From the NCBI GenBank assembly GCA_903632075.3, contig CAHIKZ030001779.1, positions 605,001 through 669,000 of the forward strand: DNA of 64,000 bases, written 5' to 3'. Numbering within the stretch: position 1 is the stretch's first letter; every line of letters begins with the position of its first letter. This document shows, one piece after another, positions 45,446 through 55,824 of this stretch. The translations under genes and the position numbers were made by a program. Source of the DNA: Acanthosepion pharaonis (lineage: Eukaryota; Mollusca; Cephalopoda; Sepiida; Sepiidae). The notes beneath the pieces are model-generated. The model did not search any database. It saw nothing but the letters and a program-made list of their open reading frames with translations, and had not been told where the DNA came from.

Positions 45446-45827
45446 ATTAATCCAACACTGTAAATTCAAATTTTTAAGCTTTTAGCATCCGATGCATAAC
45501 TTAGCCAACTTCATTCAGGTACTACTTTTGTTTTTATTTTATCACTACTTTTTTTTAAATAATCCATATTTGACAATCACTAGTTTTGTTAGGAATGGAG
45601 ATATGTTGCATGACTTGGGATGTAACTTTACTGTGGAAGATTCCCAAATTAGTACACTTTTAATAGACATAATTTAATTACATTCTCTTTTAATTAAAAC
45701 TGTTCTATCACCAGATATATTGACAAAAACTTTTTCCTTACCATCATATGCTAAGGGAGATTGTGTGAGTGAACTCTTGGCTAAACTACTCACTCATAAC
45801 TATCTTATTTCCCAGGATGTTTTTTTT

Positions 45828-45886
45828 TTAATGTCATGTCTCTTCAGAACATAGATGATTATGGCTCTCTACAGATTCCTATTCTG
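45828..45886 (-). mobile_element. RTE-like LINE 3' terminus, minus strand
   Basis: ATGTCATGTCTCTTCAGAAC and GATGATTATGGCTCTCTACAG match the 3' end wording of the RTE-like LINE (54980-55020). Only ~60 bases, directly followed by SINE-X. Confidence 0.6.
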
Positions 45887-46140
45887 CATAATCTATGAAT
45901 TGCCATCACTTCTTAGGAAAGATAGTGGTGTGGTTTCTCATTGCCTTCTCCACCTTTTGAATTCAAAGTTGTCCTTTTCTTAAACTGGTTGTGACCCAAG
46001 GCTTGGTTTTCTCTGCTACTTAACCTCTATTTGGAGGTAGGAGAGATAGATTCATGCCTTTTGCAAGGGCATTACTGAAAAAGAAAATATGACCAGAATT
46101 TGAACACAACTTCCACTTTCCACAGCAATGCTATTCACAC
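45887..46140 (-). mobile_element. SINE-X copy, minus strand
   Basis: Shares TTTTGAATTCAAAGTTGTCC, CTTAAACTGGTTGTGACCC and ATTCATGCCTTTTGCAAGGG with the 24490 copy, and a worn B box (CCAGAATTTGAACACAAC). Confidence 0.72.
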
Positions 46141-49100
46141 ATGCCCTCCCAAGCAATATTTACAGTTAAGTTTGTTCGATTTGTTTGTTCAACATCATAT
46201 CAACTCCTTATGGGTCATTTAATGCCAAAATTTAATTTTCTTGGGAGCTTTGAAGTAATAAAAGCCAGTAGCTGTTTGAGCGATAGGACATCCATTCTGG
46301 AGGATGTATGCAAAAGCTACTTCACATGGCCTGGATGTCTGATCTCAAAAGTGCATGCCAATCCACAATCATGTATTCTCTGAATAGAACTGTTACTTTC
46401 CTCAAATAAATGTCAATCATCTCACCTTGGTGTCAAGTTTGCATGCCATAAAGGAGTCTGTTGCAGACACTGTAGACAGAGCATCCTTAATCCAGTCCAC
46501 ATCAGAACTGTATTTCTGGCTTAACTGCTGATATATGGCAAACACTCCTCTAGTCAGTCAAAGAGGTAAGACTTGTTCAACCTGCTTCACTCTACAAAGA
46601 TTACATATCAGCTGTGTGTTTTTTTCCACCTACTCTGCCATAGATGCTTTGCTTTTAAATTCTGGAATTAAACTGTATACTGTCTTGTCCAGAATAGCTT
46701 CTTATGAGTGGCCAGATTCTATGATGCAAACACTGAAGAAAGAAAAGGAACTCACACCAATACTGAAAATCACAGAATGCATGGTCTTCTGTAGATTGTA
46801 GCCAATCAGATTTTTTTCTCAAAAGCTCACTGTCTACCACTCCAAGAAAATCCTTAAATACACACTGAACTCATGAATATTCATCAGCCAATGGTATTAT
46901 AAAGATTGCATTTGTGCATGCATATTTTTGCATTATAAATGGCTGCCTACATGTAAGACACATAAAGCATTGTACTCGTTCAGCTTCAGGTAATTCCTTA
47001 TCTGAGGAGATGAATGCAAAAAACATAACCTTGGCAAGATAAAAAAGAAAGAATCAAGTTCAAATTAGATTTAATGGAATATAAACTCATTAATGTCAAA
47101 ATTTAATTTTCTCGGGAGCTTCGAAGTAATAAAAGTATGTTATTCTGCTTTCACAATTCAATACAGAGTAGTTGATACTTGGCTTTTGTGCATATACATG
47201 TTTGTGTGAACATAATAACTAGAGGTTGTGATATGCATGTTTTTTGCTGTAGTTTTGTTGAAGTTATATTTTAGAATACAGTTTGATTTCTTTGTAGGAC
47301 ATTATATGGATTAATGTCAGAGAAAGTGTTCTTTCATGTTGGTTTCAGAGGAAAGGTATAGTTTTTAGATATATTTTGAAGAGCCTAAAATGTATTGTTG
47401 GTAATTTAACTATAAAAAAAATGTACTGATAATTTTTGTTTGGAGGTTCACTATTTGCCCATAGCTGAGACCCTAACAGGTGCTACCACCCCACATCAGG
47501 GTTGACCTGGGAACAAAAGCAGTAAAGAGGTAGTTCCAAACTCCTCAAAACCTCAAATCTCCTGAACAGAGACCTTGCTGCTGGATGTATTTTACCCAGG
47601 ACAATATTTACAGTTAAAAGTTGTTACATTCATTATCAACCTGAAAGGTGACCAGTGTATATAATATAACTATTCTGAAATAATACTGTGATTGATTTAT
47701 AATAATATAACTAATAAGCATTTTTAGCTTTGAAATTTTATGATCTTTGAAGTAGCTAGTATTTTCATAAATTATTTTCTTTCATCTGCGAACAGAAATG
47801 AATCTTCAAAAGAGACTTAATTATCATTATTTTATATTGCCAATTAGACAACTGATAACAAGTTCTTGGTATTTTCTTACATTTATAATAAACACAATAA
47901 CTTTGGAATATTTTATATGTGAATGTTAATGGATTTATATGTTCTTTTTTTTTCAATAATAAAAATAAATTGCTAGAACAATCTGCTAAATATATATATG
48001 AGTTCTTGATTTTACAGTTTATATTCTCATAAGAGAAAATAAATTAATAAATTAAGTTATCTTAAATGTAGTACAAAACACTCAATTGTAAGTAATGTGA
48101 ATTTCATCAACCTATTAAGAAATTTAATGAGGAAAAAAGAGATGATGAAATACTAAAAAGGCATTTGATAAAAAAATGGCTGAGAAGAATACTGATCGAA
48201 AGAATCAAAGTATGTATAAAATAAACAAGGAAAAGTAAAGAGGTAAAAGAAGAATTACTCAAAAGTGGAGACATAAAGTCAGCAGAAAGATGGAATAAAC
48301 TGATCTATGTCAAACATAAGACAGGAAGAACAAGAGAAATAAAGATAAAGAAATAAAATAAGAAATCAAAGATGAACATCAAGAAAAAATAAACAAAAAT
48401 GAAAACAAAAAAAAAGCCACTTGGAATTATGGAAAGAAAAATGGCAATTTAGAGATGATGTTGCTATGTCTGATGATGAAGAAGAACTGAGGAAAGAAAG
48501 AAGAATGCAAGTCCAAAGAAAAGGAAAATGGAAAAAAAAATTGTATATGGTATCTTTTAGAAAAAGAAGAAGAATAGAGAGGAAACCATAAAACTTTCAT
48601 ATGCTGATAATTTCTTTTTATGTCCTCATCAAAAACAGAAACAGCTAATTATGCATTTAATGAGAATCTTTCTAAAGGGATGGATATCACACTATCATGA
48701 TACAAATAAAGAAAACAAGAAAAGGTGGTTGTTATTTTGGTTTGGTTTTGGAAAGGTTTCATTCATTCTTTAATTTAAACATTTTTGTTTCCTTTATTTT
48801 CTTACTGCTGCTCGATTGTGGTTTTTATTCTTTGTAAAAAGCAAGACATGGCGCACAAAGCATTCCTTAATCTTTAGGCAAAAACAACTTTGTGTGATGT
48901 ATATTCTTCTTTTCATCAATTCACATGCTATGATGTTCAATGGCAAAAGTGCAATTTTATGGATTAACTCTGGGATGATATTCAGTGGTTTTTCTTTCCT
49001 CTTTCTTTTGCATTCTTTCTTAATGTTTTTTCTTTTTATTATTTCTCTTTTGGTAAACTGGCAATGATTGTTCTGTTGCTTCTACAAAAAGTGGCTATCT

Positions 49101-49299
49101 GGACTTTTAGATTTCTAAAAATGTAAACCCACCCCACAAAAAAATGGAAGCCTCAAATGGCTGTCTCCACCTTAGTGGAAATATGAGATGACCTACTCCA
49201 TCGAAAAGTTGATTCCAACTCTGACCAGAACATTGGAGCTTTTTTAAATTGGGTTAAGAATTCATCATTAGCATCACCTTCTGTAATGTATTCTCTTAA
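46141..49299. other. Long AT-rich stretch without recognised gene
   Basis: Chance frames only (longest 88 codons at 46535-46801). Two ~50-base segments near 46218 and 47090 (AAAATTTAATTTTCTTGGGA / AAAATTTAATTTTCTCGGGA, then GTAATAAAAG) are copies of each other. 47440-47600 is less AT-rich but unassigned. 48120-48560 is strongly A/G-rich on the plus strand. Confidence 0.45.
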
Positions 49300-49490
49300 T
49301 TTTAAATTTCTTATTTTTATTTTTCGTATTTTTATTTCTTATCCCTTTTTTGTCTTTTAACCCTTGCATAAATGTGTATATAGAAGGTCTACTTCTTTCT
49401 TCTTGTGTCTTTTACTCTGTAACACTCTACCTCAAGCGGTCCTTGGGCCTTGTACAGGGTGAAACTCACTGTAAAAATATAAAATAATCC
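49300..49490 (+). mobile_element. LINE-B 3' terminus, plus strand
   Basis: T-rich 3' UTR then ACACTCTACCTCAAGCGGTC and CTTGGGCCTTGTACAGGGTG, the LINE-B end, followed by A-rich sequence. Confidence 0.72.
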
Positions 49491-49593
49491 TATTTCTCTT
49501 TTGTTTTTGTAATCTTTATCCTCAAAGTTTTATTTCGCCTTTCATATTTTTTTTGGTTATTCTCCTCCCTTTATCTTGCTCTCTTCTTCTCAA

Positions 49594-49903
49594 GGACACA
49601 TGGCACAGTGGATAAAGGCATTGGTTAGATCCAGTGACAAGACCCAAAGAGTGTGAGTTCAATACCCGGTTAAGGCAGTGGAGAACTTTCAGAGGGAAAA
49701 TTAACAGGAGATAACTGATAGCTGACATCCATCAAACATGGCACATGGAACTAGAACAGTCTATCCCAGTGAGCGAAATAAAGGGTTCAGTTCGACATTC
49801 CAACTACCTGAAGAAGGCTGGAGGATACAACGGCTGAAACGTTGTGATAAATATGGCGACAAAGATGAGGACAATAGTCCGAATAATGTAAATAATGTAC
49901 ATA
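49594..49903 (+). mobile_element. SINE-Y: complete ~300-bp tRNA-derived SINE, plus strand
   Basis: The head has GGCACAGTGGATAAAGGC (A box) and GAGTTCAATACCCGG (B box) at tRNA-like spacing. The body follows with CATGGCACATGGAACTAGAA, a hairpin ACAACG-GCTGAAA-CGTTGT, and the tail GACAAAGATGAGGACAATAG then GTAAATAATG. A full reverse copy lies at 51871-52154. The A box wording is closest to tRNA-Arg among those I know. The frame at 49738-49998 crosses it and is not a gene. Confidence 0.82.
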
Positions 49904-49919
49904 ATACCTCTTCTCAGAA

Positions 49920-50940
49920 ATATAGACAGACTCTTCTTTTTTTTCTCTCTTTCCCCTTTTTATTTTACTTACTTTTTCCTCCATTTTACTTTGAATGAAT
50001 TTTCTTTCTTTCTATCCTATCTTTTGTGTTGTTCTTTGACTCTTCACCATCCAAGCATTGTTTCTTGTTTATTTCATTTTTTTTCCCTTCTTAACTGTTT
50101 CAACTTCAACAATCCTTTCTCTTGCTTATCATCACCCTTTTCTATAAAATCTTTTATCTGTTTTTCTGCTATCTCTTTTTTTTTGCCCACCTTTAATTTT
50201 CTTTTCATTTAAACTTTGTTTCCTCTCAGCCATATTCATTATTTTATTTCTGTTTCATTTCTTTTACTTCTTTTCATTTTCTTTCCTTGTATCTTATTTC
50301 TTTTGATGATTATTTTGTTGGACTTTTTCTTTTTAACATTTTATGATTTCTTCTTTTTCCATCTTTTCCTTTTCTATTTTAATTTATCTTTCTCTTCTTA
50401 ATTGTTTTCTTACTTTTCTTCTCTTCCAAAAGATTTGGTCTTTCTTTATTCATGCTAAATTTTTCTATATTTTTATTCTTTACTTCATTTATGCACACTT
50501 ATTTCCAACTTCATCCTCTTTATCTTTTCCTCCTATTAAATCTTCTTTTTTAAAATTTTTCTTTCCTTTTCAAACACTTCTCATTTTCCTTTTCTTTCCT
50601 ACATTATCTATTCTCTGTATTCTTTAACCTTCTTTCATTTGTTTCTTCAGACATGTTTTTTTTTTATAACTTTTAATATTTATTGATTTCTTTCCGCTTT
50701 TTCTTATTTTTGCCTCCTCTACTTTATTAATTGTTATTCATTTAGTTTTGTTTTTCATTACAACTTTTTGTTCTCTTTTGTCAAATTCGCTTTCTTCTTA
50801 TTCTCTCATTTTATTTTATTTATATTTTTATTCATTTATTCATGAACATATATTTTACTCCTTTATGTCTCTTGCCTCATTTTCTCTGTTTATTCTTTAT
50901 TCCTAAACATTCTTTTTTCCTGCATGGATTTAGAAACAAA
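49920..50940 (+). other. ~1-kb polypyrimidine-rich block
   Basis: The plus strand is dominated by T and C with few G (for example TTCCTTTTCTTTCCTAC-type wording throughout). It begins within 20 bases of the 3' end of SINE-Y. Frames of 61-105 codons in it are Phe/Leu/Ser-rich by composition and have no signature. Confidence 0.8.
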
Positions 50941-51509
50941 CTACAGGTTTTCTATTGTTTTTATCTCATGAAGGTGCTTGCTAAAAACCAATAAACAAAT
51001 TTGTTTTTTCTTGACAGATAAAAATTCCTTATTTGCATCTTCTTTCAAATGCTTGTTTTTGTTACCATTATCCTCATTATTTTAAATCTTTGATAATTTA
51101 AAAAAATTTTAACTACTAAGAAGAAATGTCTAACGACTCCATATTTCTTTCTTGTTTTAATCTTTTGTTCCTGTCAGCCTCTGTTTATTAAAATTCAATA
51201 TTTTTCATTTTGAATGGTCCATAGTTGATGATCTTCAAAGAATTCTGTTTTCTTTTTCTTGAAAACTCTATTCTGTCAAAAGTGACTTCTTTATTTTTTT
51301 AATTTGAATAATTTGATAATATGAGATAAAAGAATTTCATTGATGTTCATTTCAATTCTTTACTGTGATTTGACACATTTTATAAGATTGACCAAATTGC
51401 TATTGGTCAAACTACATTTTACACTATATAATAAAGCTGTCAATACTTGACATGATTTTCTTTTGCATTGACTAAGATTGCCAACTAACTGCTTCAAATC
51501 ATCTATTGG
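50941..51509. other. AT-rich spacer, nothing recognised
   Basis: No recognisable feature. Confidence 0.45.
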
Positions 51510-51740
51510 TATCAGTCAGTTAAGTGCCATATGTGACACACATTTGGAAAATCATGTTTCTTGCGATTCATGACAGAATAGGCAGAAGATTTTCACACAG
51601 TAGGTTGCAGTTACCAAACAAGTCTATAGGACGACCCACTCTGTCCTGCTATTCAATCCATTGCTGGGTGGAGAAGAGATGGAGTCAGCCTTTTCCAAGG
51701 TTATTAGAAGACAAATGTGAAGAACATGAGATTATTTTAC
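51510..51740 (-). mobile_element. SINE-X copy, minus strand, head truncated
   Basis: Shares CAGTCAGTTAAGTGCCATAT, CTCTGTCCTGCTATTCAATC, GCTGGGTGGAGAAGAGATGG and TTTTCCAAGGTTATTAG with the copy at 60592. The tRNA head is missing. Confidence 0.75.
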
Positions 51741-51870
51741 TACAAATAAAAAACACAAAAAGAAAGAAATAATTACAAACAAAAAGATTAACTGAAATTC
51801 TTAAGGGTTTGATTACAAAGTTCAGTTATTTTGGGTGTTCAGTGGGTTCTTAGATTCTTCCAAACAAAAA

Positions 51871-52154
51871 AATTATGCTATTTAAATTGTTTGGACTGTT
51901 GTCCTCATCTTTGTTGCCATATTTACGACATTTCACCTGTTGTATACTCTGGCCTTTTACAGGTGATTGGAATTTTGAAATGAACGCTTCATTTCATTCA
52001 TCAAGGTAAATTGTTCTAGTTCCACATGCCATGCTTCTTCCAGATGTCTGAATTATCTCCCTTTAATACAACTCTCCAAGTTTTTGTCCACCTCAGCTGT
52101 TGAGTCAAGTCACTGAATTCAACCAACACTTTTATCCACTGGGCAATGTGTCCC
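51871..52154 (-). mobile_element. SINE-Y copy, minus strand
   Basis: On the minus strand it runs GGACACATTGCCCAGTGG (A box), a worn B box, GGCATGTGGAACTAGAACAA, ACAACAGGTGAAATGTCG and GCAACAAAGATGAGGACAAC to a final AATTTAAATAGC. It matches 49594-49903 along the whole length, which fixes both ends of the family. Confidence 0.82.
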
Positions 52155-52369
52155 TGAGAACATCAGTGTATGAATTTCTGAGACTTATAAACCTAATTAG
52201 GAATGTCGAACCATCCAACATTCCTACACTGATGCAGAGACTTACAACTTATCCCTTCAGACTCGGGCCAAGACTTCTTGTCAATTCAAGGAGAGCCCAA
52301 CTCTAGTCACAGAAAAAGTGAGATATATCCTTGTCTGAGAAAGAATCCAGTACAACCATTGGATAAAGC

Positions 52370-53700
52370 AAAAGCTGCAATCTGATATTCCCCCAGAGGC
52401 TCGAGACCTTCTTCAACAGAATTACAGACAAAGAAGACTGGATAAATACTTCAAACATGAATTCGACGCAGTCAAGTCTTGCCACGTACAGAAATTGAAC
52501 AGGTTGAAAGATCAGAAAGTGATACACAAGTTTCATCACCCCACCCACTCCAATGAAGGCAGTAATTAACATCGATCAACTTCAGCTGAGTGCCTCTGAA
52601 AAGTCAGTACTGAACAAGGGTCTCAGCAACAACCATCAAGCGGATACCATACTTGGACATCATTACCCGAATCACGGAAACAGCCTTGAACATTCCCCAG
52701 GCTTGGGTGGATGAACTAAGATGGAAAGTGAGACAAATACCGGAGAAAGCCAAGCTGCCTAAATCAAACATCACAAAACTGGAGAGGTCGGCAATCAAAA
52801 CCCTGCAGAGGAATGACATCATCATCATCATCATCATACTCCCAGCTGACAAAAGCAACATGACTGTAATGATGCACAAAACTGCATATACAGGAAAACT
52901 GGAAGACCTCATTAGAAAGGATAGCTATAATAAAGTAAAGAAAGATTCAACAATGAAAACTGTCGCAGATCCTAATCAAGGACAAGAACCACTTTCCAGC
53001 CACAACATACAAGCAGATGTTACAACATTACTGCAAGCTACCTCACATATACAGTCTCCCCAAAATTCACAAAGATGGCATGGTATTCCACTCAAGCCAG
53101 TTGTTAGCTGCCAAGGTTCTGTGTGCCATCCTCTGAATCACTTCCTTGTGGATATAATTGACCCATTAATCAGAAAGTTACCATCATATGTCCAAAATTC
53201 TGCCCACTTCATGGTAATAATCAAAGATGCTTCCATCCAATCCAACCAGATGGTAACTTGGATGTAGATAACTAAGTTATCCACAGAGAAGGCACCATTG
53301 GTAGTCAGGGATAGACTGGCTTTGGACTAATCCCTAGGAGAGTGTACCAGTATACCAATAGATAATGAAGATGCTGAATTTCTGTACAAAACACACTGAA
53401 ATTGGATCAGACATATATTGGCAGGATGAAGGTTTATGACACTTTCATACTCTGGCCACACCAGGAAGAGGTCTAGCTACTACTGGACCATGTAAACTCA
53501 ATAAGAACATCAATACAGTTCACAATGGAGAAAGAAAACTACAAATAATTAGCATTCCTGGATGTACTAATATCTCAAACAGAGCATGGGTTCAAGACAT
53601 CTGTATACTGCAAGCCAACATTCATTGGACAACACCTCAGCTTCAACTTCTACCACCCATACATTGTAAAGAAAGGGATCATCTGCTGCTTTCAACATGG
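52370..53700 (+). pseudogene. Penelope-like reverse transcriptase, catalytic core lost
   Basis: N-terminal pieces (52380-52560) read QSDIPPEARDLLQQNY and LDKYFKHEFDAVKSC. The main frame (52653-53267) has NITKLERSAIKTLQRND, ADKSNMTVMMHKTAYTGKL, IPLKPVVSCQGSVCHPLNHF and KLPSYVQNSAHF, the N-terminal and fingers region of PLE RTs. Motif A reads TWM followed by a stop where TLDV is expected. After a deletion the end of motif C is seen as VYDTFILWPHQEEV, so one Asp of the DD pair is gone. KENYK, LAFLDVLISQTEHGF and HLSFNFYHPYIVKKG complete the thumb side. No GIY-YIG domain follows. Confidence 0.85.
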
Positions 53701-53702
53701 AT

Positions 53703-53775
53703 GTGCAGGGGGTGTAATGGTTTGAGGCACAAAACACAAAATCAGCAAGTCAAGTTTGAATTCAGGGTAGGTACA
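53703..53775 (+). mobile_element. tRNA-like SINE head fragment
   Basis: GGGGTGTAATGGTTTGAGGC is A-box-like and CAAGTTTGAATTCAGG is B-box-like. It begins at the truncated end of the PLE. Confidence 0.55.
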
Positions 53776-54126
53776 GTCGCTGCTTTCATTCCAATTCTGA
53801 ATCATAGTTTCTGTTTTGGAAAGGTTTATCTTCAATCTGGTTTCTTGAAACACATGGTAGATCATATTGGTTTTTCTTTACATGATCATTGTGTTCAATT
53901 ATGAATACCATCAGCATAGCCCTACCATCATCAGGACAGTGGCCTCAGAAAGGAAACCAAGAATGCTGTTTTCTATTAGTAGATACATTTGAGATGTGAT
54001 AAATGATCATTGCCCATCTCTTCACATATATGCTTATATATGCATATAGCATATTCTAGGAAAAGATTAAATAGATTGGAGCTCCCATTTTCCTCTTTGT
54101 CATACTGCTGATGAGGCTTGAAATGG
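53776..54126. other. Spacer, nothing recognised
   Basis: Segment around ATATGCATATAGCATATTCTAGGAAAAGATTAAATAGA at 54030 recurs near 54345 with small changes, a short local duplication flanking the LINE-A fragment. Confidence 0.45.
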
Positions 54127-54262
54127 TTTTTCTTTTCAACATTTCACCCCAAGCAAAGCAATAAAACCACTATGAAGCAAGGAATTACTGAGTATGAGAG
54201 AATATAAGAAAAAGAAAATGATATTAAGGAGAGAAAACAATAAAAGAACAGGAATTAGGAAC
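54127..54262 (-). mobile_element. LINE-A 3' terminus, minus strand
   Basis: The plus strand begins CATTTCACCCCAAGCAAAGC, the reverse of the LINE-A end, with 3' UTR beyond. Confidence 0.72.
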
Positions 54263-54961
54263 AAAGAAAATAACAATTGTTGTTTTCTGTTCATAGATTC
54301 ATTTGGGATGTGTTATGGAATGCTTAAATCTGTGCTTCTGTATATGCAGAGAATATTCTAGGAAAAGATTAAATAGACTGAAACTCTCATTTCCTCCTCA
54401 TACTTTTGATGATGTTAATATTTCAGTAATAGGATCCTTGCTAGATGTACAACTTTGTGGGCCAATATATTTCTTTTCAAATCAGGATTATTTTTCCATG
54501 AAAGTGTCTTTAATCATTAATAAATTACAATTTGTAATTTTAGTCCCATTTACAATATTTTTAGTGAATGCATTTGTAGAAACATAGGCAAAATGGACTT
54601 GCCCTATTTTGCATAGAGTTGAGTGACTGCTAATAATTCAGTCATCACTTGGTATAGAGTTAGAACTTCTATGTCACAGACTAGAAGACATTACAACAAT
54701 ATAGCGTCGACAATAGTTTCTCTAACAACATTGAATGAGCTAGACTGTATGGAAACATGGCTTCATTGTTTTGTTGCATGGGTGGGCTAAGAAGTTAAAA
54801 GACAACAAAGTTGCAGGAGAGGAGAATGAGATGACAGATCTCTTTTTCGCTTCAGTAGGATGTGAGGCTATCAAGAAGACCCAGAGTACTGGTAGATTTG
54901 ACCTTTTCACAAATTTCAGACATTATAAAGATAAATCTGCAGAAGTTGGTTATTGCTTAAC
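54263..54961. other. Spacer, nothing recognised
   Basis: A 94-codon frame at 54303-54587 has no signature. Confidence 0.4.
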
Positions 54962-55156
54962 ATTCTTTTCTTTCTTTTATGTGTCATATCCTTTAAGGAC
55001 GTAGGTGATCATGGCTCTCCACCTCCCTCTATCCCTTGCAGCTCTCAGCAAGCTCATTCCCACCGCTTCCTCCCTCAGATCACGTTCTATCATCCATCTG
55101 CTCAAGCGCATCAGGTATGTCATGCACTACTTTCCCTTCTCTCTCCTTCTCTCTAT

Positions 55157-55824
55157 TCAACCTGTGAATATCAGATTCTCCAGGCCCTCCTTCCGCATTA
55201 TGTCTCCCAGAAACTTCAGCTGCCTCTTTCTGATGTTAAGTATAAGCTTTCTCCTTGTTTGTAACCTCTCTAAGACCTCATCGTTGCTCACACACTCTGT
55301 CCATGATATCCTTAGTATTCTTCTGTAGAACCACATCTCTGTCACCTTAAGTCTCTTTTTCATCTTTGAGGAAATCGTCCGACATTCGCTGTCGTAAAGG
55401 AGAACAGATGTCACGTAACAGCTCAGTATTCTTTTCTTTGTTACCAAAGAAATACATTATATAGACAAATCCTCCTGTCTCACCATACTCTGCTCAGCTT
55501 TTGGAATGTGTCCTTGGCTATCCCAATATGTCTATGGATCTCAGTGTCACACTTAGCATCCTCTGTCAAGGCACTTCCCAGAGATTTAAATTTCTGTGTC
55601 TGCTTGATTCTAGTATTCCCGACCTGCAAATCACATTTTGAGCTCTTCCTCTTGCTGATGACCATGCATTCTGTCTTCTTGTAGTTTATGCTTAGTCTTT
55701 TCTTCTCACTCTCTGTCACTACCTTCCGTAGATTTTGTAGTTTCTCTTCCATGTCTGCTATCAGTACTGTGTCGTCTACATATCTTATGTTGTTAGGTTG
55801 AACAGATTGGGAGAGAAGACACAT
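55157..55824 (-). pseudogene. RTE-like RT motif C and post-RT domain
   Basis: The frame at 55480-55824 starts inside the motif B frame of the previous piece and carries NNIRYVDDTVLIADMEEKL (YADD as YVDD), SEKKRLSINYKKTECMV and QTQKFKSLGSALTEDAKCD. After a gap and frameshift around 55450-55480, the next frame (55157-55447) has KKRILSCYVTSVLLYDSECR and RRILRISWTECVSNDEVLER. The catalytic Asp pair is intact but cut off from motif B. Confidence 0.85.

Noticed and set aside
46535..46840. Frames on both strands near 46535-46840 as a transposase or gag piece
   Set aside because: No recognisable motif in either strand and no second copy in the window.
48120..48720. Lys/Glu-rich plus-strand coding remnant, including wording like SYADNFFLC near 48600
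   Set aside because: Stops are frequent and the A/G-rich composition explains it; the brief YADN-like wording has no supporting RT context.
50216..50627. Hydrophobic frames resembling membrane proteins
   Set aside because: Composition artefact of the polypyrimidine block.
54303..54587. 94-codon frame as a coding exon
   Set aside because: No family motif; it lies in a locally duplicated AT-rich spacer.
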